NCBI GenBank assembly: GCA_025992855.1
Contig: DAJPGB010000001.1
Coordinates: 1,612,001-1,676,000 of the forward strand
Reading direction: 5' to 3'
DNA length: 64,000 nucleotides
Source of the DNA: Coriobacteriaceae bacterium
GTDB taxonomy: Bacteria; Actinomycetota; Coriobacteriia; Coriobacteriales; Coriobacteriaceae
Under the pieces are notes generated by a model. That model did no database searches and was not told where the DNA came from. It saw only the letters and a program-made list of their open reading frames with translations. Position 1 is the first letter of the stretch; each line of letters begins with the position of its first letter. The translations under genes and the position numbers were made by a program. Shown in pieces: positions 59,725-64,000 of this stretch.

Positions 59725-60474
59725 TCACCGACCCAACATGAATTCCATCGCACGGAGGCGCTGGTCGGTGTGCGTGGCGGCCCAAACATGCGAAAGCCCC
59801 AGCAAAAACGCCGCCGTATGCGGATCGATCTGCTCGGCCATAAGGGCATCGAACGTCATGGACATAAGGGCGCGCAGCCATGCGACCTCGCCGACCGATA
59901 CCAACTCGGCGCCAGGCACGCTCGAGGCGCACGACCCGCACAGAAGCCCGCCCGCCTGGGCCGAGAAATACGAGAGCATGGGGTCGCCGCACGAGACACA
60001 AGCCGAGAAATCGGGGCGATAGCCAATGTGCGATAGCAGCTTAAAGACAAACGCCGCCACGAGCAGGTCCATATGCGCCGAATCGAGCCCGCTGCCAACA
60101 AGCGTGAGCGCTCGCTGCGTGATGGCAAAAGTAAAGGGGTCCTCGGCATCTTCGAACGAGCACACGCGAGCGACCTCGGCAATGGCGCTGGCGGCGCAGG
60201 TCGTCTCGTAATCGGGGGTGGCCCCAAGCGGCGCCTCCATAAGCTCCGCCTGAGAAACTACGTCTAGCGAGCGGCCGTGCGCCAGCAGCATATCCACGGT
60301 ACAGAACAGCTCGCAGCGAGCCGCCAGGCGACCGCCGGGCTTACGCGCGCCCTTAGCCACGGCACGCACCTGACGCCCCCGCTCGTCGAGCATCGTCAAG
60401 ATCAGGTCAGTTTCCTTGAGCTTGGTCTTGTCGAGGACGAGCACCTTCGTGCGATATGTGCGAGAGCCTGCCAT
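59725..60474 (-). CDS. recO: DNA repair protein RecO
   Basis: A 249-aa mediator loading RecA with RecR. The N-terminal OB fold (VLVLDKTKLKETDLILTML, AKGARKPGGRL) is followed by helices and a zinc finger with CVSCGDP and CGSC pairs (about residues 158-182). It follows era by 9 bp, the common order. Confidence 0.95.
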   Translation of the reverse strand: MAGSRTYRTKVLVLDKTKLKETDLILTMLDERGRQVRAVAKGARKPGGRLAARCELFCTVDMLLAHGRSLDVVSQAELMEAPLGATPDYETTCAASAIAEVARVCSFEDAEDPFTFAITQRALTLVGSGLDSAHMDLLVAAFVFKLLSHIGYRPDFSACVSCGDPMLSYFSAQAGGLLCGSCASSVPGAELVSVGEVAWLRALMSMTFDALMAEQIDPHTAAFLLGLSHVWAATHTDQRLRAMEFMLGR

Positions 60475-60483
60475 TGACGCGGA

Positions 60484-61554
60484 CTAGTCCTCCGCGTTGT
60501 AGCCGAAGCGGCGGATCTGCGCCTCGTCGTCGCGCCAGCCGGCCTTGACCTTCACGTCCAGCTCCAAAAAGACCTGGGTGCCAAAGATACGCTCAAGGTC
60601 ACGACGCGCGTCGATGCCGATATGCTTGATCATCTCGCCGCCCTTGCCGATGATGATACCCTTCTGGCCCTCGCGCTCCACGTAAATCGTGGCGTGTACG
60701 CGCAGAACCTTCTTAGTCTGTTCGAGCGCGTCGCAGATAACACCAACGGAGTGCGGGATCTCGTCGCGGGTGCGACGAAGGACCTTCTCGCGCACAAACT
60801 CGGCAACGAGCGTCTCGTCGGAGGCGTCGGTGCCCATATCCTCGGGGAACCAGCGCGGGCCCTCGGGCAAAAAGTGCGCGACAGTCTCGATAAACGCATC
60901 GACGTTGAAGTTCTTGACCGACGACGTCACGATCTCGTCGTCATACTCCATGAGCTCATGGGCGGCCTTGAGCTGCTCCATGACCTGGACGGGATCGGCC
61001 TCGTCGGCCTTGGTGAGCACCAGGACCTTCTTGCTGCGGGCATTCTTGACACGCTCGGCGACCCAGGCGTCTCCCCTGCCGATGGGCTTGGTGGCATCGA
61101 TCAAAAACGCGACGACGTCGACGTCGTTGAGCTCGAACAGGGCGCTCTTGTTAAGCTCGGAGCCCAGGCCGTCCTTGGGCTTATGAATACCCGGGGTATC
61201 AACGAAGACCAGCTGGTAGCCGGGACGATTGACCACGGCACGCATGCGGCGGCGGGTCGTCTGGGCCACCGGAGAGGTGATGGCGACCTTCTTGCCGTAG
61301 CAGGCGTTGAGCAGCGTGGACTTGCCGGCGTTGGGACGACCGACCAGGGCAACAAAGCCGCTGCGGAAGCCGGGTTCCACGTCGCCAAAGCCCATGGGCA
61401 CCTCATCCGCGTCACAAAGAGCGTCGAGCTCCTCATCGCTCATACCCTCAAACGGGTCGAATTCCTCAACCTCGCCAAAAGAATCGGTATCCTCAACCTC
61501 GTCCAGGACCTCGTCGTTCAGAATCTCATCGGCAGGCTGCATATTGTCGGACAT
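60484..61554 (-). CDS. era: GTPase Era with acidic N-terminal extension
   Basis: A 356-aa GTPase for 16S rRNA and 30S maturation. The first ~63 residues are a strongly acidic extension rich in Asp/Glu that standard Era lacks. Then come P-loop GRPNAGKST (72-80), DTPGIHKP, TKAD and a C-terminal KH domain (GIIIGKGGEMIKHIG, about 302-316). The ATG at 61554 follows AAGGGA. Confidence 0.96.
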   Translation of the reverse strand: MSDNMQPADEILNDEVLDEVEDTDSFGEVEEFDPFEGMSDEELDALCDADEVPMGFGDVEPGFRSGFVALVGRPNAGKSTLLNACYGKKVAITSPVAQTTRRRMRAVVNRPGYQLVFVDTPGIHKPKDGLGSELNKSALFELNDVDVVAFLIDATKPIGRGDAWVAERVKNARSKKVLVLTKADEADPVQVMEQLKAAHELMEYDDEIVTSSVKNFNVDAFIETVAHFLPEGPRWFPEDMGTDASDETLVAEFVREKVLRRTRDEIPHSVGVICDALEQTKKVLRVHATIYVEREGQKGIIIGKGGEMIKHIGIDARRDLERIFGTQVFLELDVKVKAGWRDDEAQIRRFGYNAED

Positions 61555-61566
61555 GGGAATCCCTTT

Positions 61567-61944
61567 CTAAATAAAGCCGAGCGCGTGGGCAAACACCAGC
61601 AAGCCCACAATCGCGGCGGTAATGGAAAGAACGTAGACAGAAGCGGCGGCGATATCCTTCGCACGCTTGGCCAACGGATGGAGCTCCTGGGTTGCCAGGT
61701 CGACAATCGCCTCCATGGCGGTATTGCACAGCTCGCCGTGAATCACCAGGCCGCAGCAGATGATGACCGTACCCCACTCGGCAATGTCGAGTCCCACGAT
61801 GCACCCGGCAATGACGGTACACACACCGGCCACGAGCATGACCTTAATGTTGCGCTCGGTCTTGACGGCGGTGACGAAGCCCTCCATGGCGTAGGAGAAC
61901 GACTTTAAAAAGGACGGATGGTCCTTGTTCGATCCGGGAATCAT
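61567..61944 (-). CDS. dgkA: Diacylglycerol/undecaprenol kinase family protein
   Basis: A 125-aa membrane enzyme with three helices. FSYAMEGFVTAVKTERNIKVM, the active-site Glu in ELCNTAMEAIVDLAT, and AKDIAAASVY are family hallmarks. In Gram-positive bacteria such proteins mostly phosphorylate undecaprenol. It lies between ybeY and era, as usual. Confidence 0.94.
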   Translation of the reverse strand: MIPGSNKDHPSFLKSFSYAMEGFVTAVKTERNIKVMLVAGVCTVIAGCIVGLDIAEWGTVIICCGLVIHGELCNTAMEAIVDLATQELHPLAKRAKDIAAASVYVLSITAAIVGLLVFAHALGFI

Positions 61945-61953
61945 AGACGGCTC

Positions 61954-62463
61954 CTAGTCGTGGGCATGGTTGGTGATGGGACCGACGTGAACAAGCTTAG
62001 GATCCTCGCCGCGATCGAGCGCCAGATCGCGCAGGATGGCGTCTTCGCGCGCCTCCATGGCCTCGGCCTCGTCGTCCTCGATATGATCGTAGCCTATCAG
62101 GTGCAGCATGCCGTGCACGAGCATCAGGCGGCACTCGTCGGCGGGGCTGTTGCCAAAACCGGGGGCTTGGCGGGCAATGACCTGTGGGGCCAGGATAATA
62201 TCGCCGAGTTCGAGCGTCTCATCGGCAGGGATATCCTCGTCAAAAGCCGAGTCGCACTCAAACGAGAGTACGTCGGTCGTGCGATCGATACCGCGCCATT
62301 CGTGGTTGAGCTCATGCATCTCGTCCTCATCGACATACGAAAGGGAGATCTCGACCTCACGTTCAACGCCCTCGGCGGCAAGCACAACCTCGCAGATGTG
62401 CTCCACTTCCTGCACGTCGAGCAGCGTATCGAGCTCGGCATCGTTGCTGATCAATACACTCAA
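61954..62463 (-). CDS. ybeY: Endoribonuclease YbeY
   Basis: A 169-aa metalloprotein acting in 16S rRNA maturation and quality control. The zinc motif HGMLHLIGYDH near the C-terminal third and LSFECDSAFDE are present. The start is at 62463, overlapping phoH by 4 bp. Confidence 0.95.
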   Translation of the reverse strand: MSVLISNDAELDTLLDVQEVEHICEVVLAAEGVEREVEISLSYVDEDEMHELNHEWRGIDRTTDVLSFECDSAFDEDIPADETLELGDIILAPQVIARQAPGFGNSPADECRLMLVHGMLHLIGYDHIEDDEAEAMEAREDAILRDLALDRGEDPKLVHVGPITNHAHD

Positions 62464-63446
62464 CGGGACTCCTTTCGGTCGCGCGAGCGCTGCTCACGCA
62501 CGTCATCATAAGCATCGTATGCCTCGACGATACGACCCACCAGGGCATGGCGCACCACATCGGCGCGCTCCAGGTGTGCAAACGCCACATCGTCGACACA
62601 GCCCAAAATCTTCTCGACATCCGCCAAGCCACCACGACGACCCACCAGGTCGCGCTGGCTCAGGTCGCCGGTAATCACGAACTTGGAGTTGAAGCCAAGG
62701 CGTGTCAGGAACATCTTCATCTGCTCGGGCGTGGTATTTTGCGCCTCGTCGAGTACCACGAAGGCATCGCTCAGCGTACGACCGCGCATATAGGCAAGCG
62801 GGGCGATCTCGATCACGCCGCGCTCCATAAGCTCATCGGTTCGCTCGCGATCCATCATGTCAAAAAGGGCGTCGTAGAGCGGACGCATGTACGGATCGAT
62901 CTTTTCCTCGAGGGTGCCGGGCAAAAAGCCCAGGTTCTCCCCCGCCTCGACAACCGGACGCGTCAAGATCAAACGGCCCACCTCGTGGCGCTTGAGCGCG
63001 GCAACGGCGAGCGCCATGGCCAGATAGGTCTTACCGGTACCGGCAGGACCCAAGCCAAAGGTGATGGTATGCGAGCGGATGGCATCCACATAGCGCTTTT
63101 GCCCAAGCGTCTTGGGACGAATGACACGACCGCGGTATGAAAGCAGCACGTCATCGCGAAGCGATGTGGCCTCATGCTCGCCGTCGCGCAAGACGGCCAG
63201 GCAACGCGAGACATCGTCGGCAGACAGCGTGCGCCCGGCGGCCGCCTCACGGAAAGTATGTTCGAAAAAACGCGCCACGAGTTCGACCTCGTCCGGGTCA
63301 CCGCTCACGGCGATGCTATCGCCACGGGCGACCACGTGAGCGCGAACCAAACTCTCGAGCGCACGAAGGACGCCGTCGCCGGCGCCCAAAACGCGCGAGG
63401 GATCAATTCCCTCGGGAACGGTAAGTCTAATCTTCGAGGCTTCCAT
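62460..63446 (-). CDS. phoH: PhoH family ATPase
   Basis: A 328-aa ATPase with Walker A GPAGTGKTY (about 132-140), RPVVEAGENLGFLPG and Walker B VVLDEAQN. An N-terminal KH-like region covers about 1-75. I chose the ATG at 63446 behind GGGAGG; it overlaps the end of mtaB by 20 bp. Pairing with ybeY is widely conserved and points to RNA metabolism. Confidence 0.95.
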   Translation of the reverse strand: MEASKIRLTVPEGIDPSRVLGAGDGVLRALESLVRAHVVARGDSIAVSGDPDEVELVARFFEHTFREAAAGRTLSADDVSRCLAVLRDGEHEATSLRDDVLLSYRGRVIRPKTLGQKRYVDAIRSHTITFGLGPAGTGKTYLAMALAVAALKRHEVGRLILTRPVVEAGENLGFLPGTLEEKIDPYMRPLYDALFDMMDRERTDELMERGVIEIAPLAYMRGRTLSDAFVVLDEAQNTTPEQMKMFLTRLGFNSKFVITGDLSQRDLVGRRGGLADVEKILGCVDDVAFAHLERADVVRHALVGRIVEAYDAYDDVREQRSRDRKESR

Positions 63447-64000
63447 GGACCTCCCTGCGCGCATGGACCAAGCCGGAATCATCGACTCCGATGATAGCAA
63501 CATCGAGCAGGCACGGGGCTGTAAGTCCACAGGTATCGTCAAGACGGGCATGATGGAACGAACCGAGCGTTAAATTGTCACCGTACTCAAGCACGGCACG
63601 CTCGACAGTGCCCACGCGACGACGAGCATCGGCAATAGCGAGCTCCTGCGCCGCGTCTCGCATACGGCGGCTGCGCTCGGCCATAACCTCAGGCGGCACC
63701 TGGTCGGGCATGTCGGCAGCAAGGGTACCGGGACGCTTGCTGTAGCGGAACACGTGCATACGCGAGAACCCCACGCGGCGGCACAGTGCCAGCGACTCCT
63801 CGAACTCCTCGTCCGTCTCACCAGGAAAACCGACGATGACATCGCACGAAAGAGACGCCTGGGGCAAGTTGGCGCGAATCATGCGCACCGTGTCCTCAAA
63901 GGCCTCGGCACTATAGGGACGACCCATGCGATGCAGGGTCGCCGTACAGCCGGACTGCACGGGCAGGTGCAAAAACGGGGCGATACGCTGCGGATAGCGC
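63427..64000 (-). CDS. mtaB: MiaB-like tRNA methylthiotransferase MtaB, C-terminal part (5' end outside window)
   Basis: The frame is open to the window edge (190 codons seen), so the N-terminal UPF0004 domain and radical SAM cysteines are not visible. The seen part has IAPFLHLPVQSGC, CDVIVGFPGETDEEF, MHVFRYSKRPGT and a partial TRAM-like end, typical of the methylthiotransferase family. The position before phoH and the YSKRPGT form favour MtaB (t6A37 methylthiolation) over MiaB and RimO, both of which are already encoded in the window. Confidence 0.85.
   Translation of the reverse strand, partial: RYPQRIAPFLHLPVQSGCTATLHRMGRPYSAEAFEDTVRMIRANLPQASLSCDVIVGFPGETDEEFEESLALCRRVGFSRMHVFRYSKRPGTLAADMPDQVPPEVMAERSRRMRDAAQELAIADARRRVGTVERAVLEYGDNLTLGSFHHARLDDTCGLTAPCLLDVAIIGVDDSGLVHARREVHGSLED

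Overview
The window looks like a chromosome segment of a Coriobacteriia member, most likely Collinsella or a close relative. This rests on its high G+C, actinobacterial gene content (a GarA-like FHA protein beside a FtsR-like MerR regulator, ScpA/ScpB) mixed with Firmicutes-like gene order (pnp, rnj, ftsK, rodZ, pgsA, cinA, recA, rny, spoVS, miaB), and host-type tRNA loci. The genus is an inference; no 16S rRNA gene is present.

Layout. 0-3.9 kb: the 3' end of a DUF3825 gene, tRNA-Val, a lower-G+C orphan gene, and two tRNA-Ala(GGC) genes. Each tRNA-Ala lies downstream of a 141/142-bp structured repeat and shares a near-identical promoter with its twin; a CAT-anticodon tRNA sits between them on the minus strand. 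3.9-21 kb: a dense plus-strand run of housekeeping genes: ABC-F ATPase, S2P protease, scpA-scpB-rluB-cmk-plsC-ispH-DUF512-der-plsY-gpsA-rpe, a cysteine desulfurase, nif3, a zinc-ribbon protein and coaBC, ending at tRNA-Pro. 21.7-26.4 kb: a very G+C-rich minus-strand island of six overlapping genes that resembles a lantibiotic-immunity module (ABC ATPase, two permeases, a 60-aa membrane peptide, response regulator, sensor kinase). The second permease is frameshifted. 26.7-31.6 kb: a PgsA-like enzyme, garA, an ftsR-like gene, apt, an NlpC/P60 secreted hydrolase and degV. 31.7-37.5 kb: a DUF1836 regulator, trxB, a UgtP-type glycosyltransferase, a cluster of long hairpin repeats, dut-nrdR, and a divergent yneA-like/lexA pair with three LexA boxes. 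37.5-64 kb: a frameshifted DUF1624 membrane gene, then a nearly unbroken minus-strand series hflX, miaA, miaB, spoVS, GHKL ATPase, rny, recX, recA, cinA, pgsA, rimO, yajQ, rodZ-like, ftsK, rnj, pnp, rpsO, recO, era, dgkA, ybeY, phoH and mtaB (cut by the window end).

How the genes work together. Phospholipid synthesis is represented by plsC, plsY, gpsA, two PgsA-type enzymes and dgkA. DNA damage control is represented by lexA, the yneA-like gene and recA, all with LexA boxes, plus recX and recO. RNA processing and decay are represented by rny, rnj, pnp and ybeY, and tRNA/rRNA modification and ribosome assembly by miaA, miaB, rimO, mtaB, rluB, der, era and hflX.

The least-explained material is non-coding. 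There are hairpin elements with a conserved core but private, self-complementary outer arms (34.8-35.2 and 56.4-56.9 kb), and a conserved-architecture repeat ahead of each tRNA-Ala. A 31-bp operator-like sequence is shared by degV and the divergently oriented DUF1836 regulator. A direct-repeat motif appears both upstream of recA and upstream of the orphan gene near 1 kb. No CRISPR array, rRNA gene or complete transposase gene was seen.
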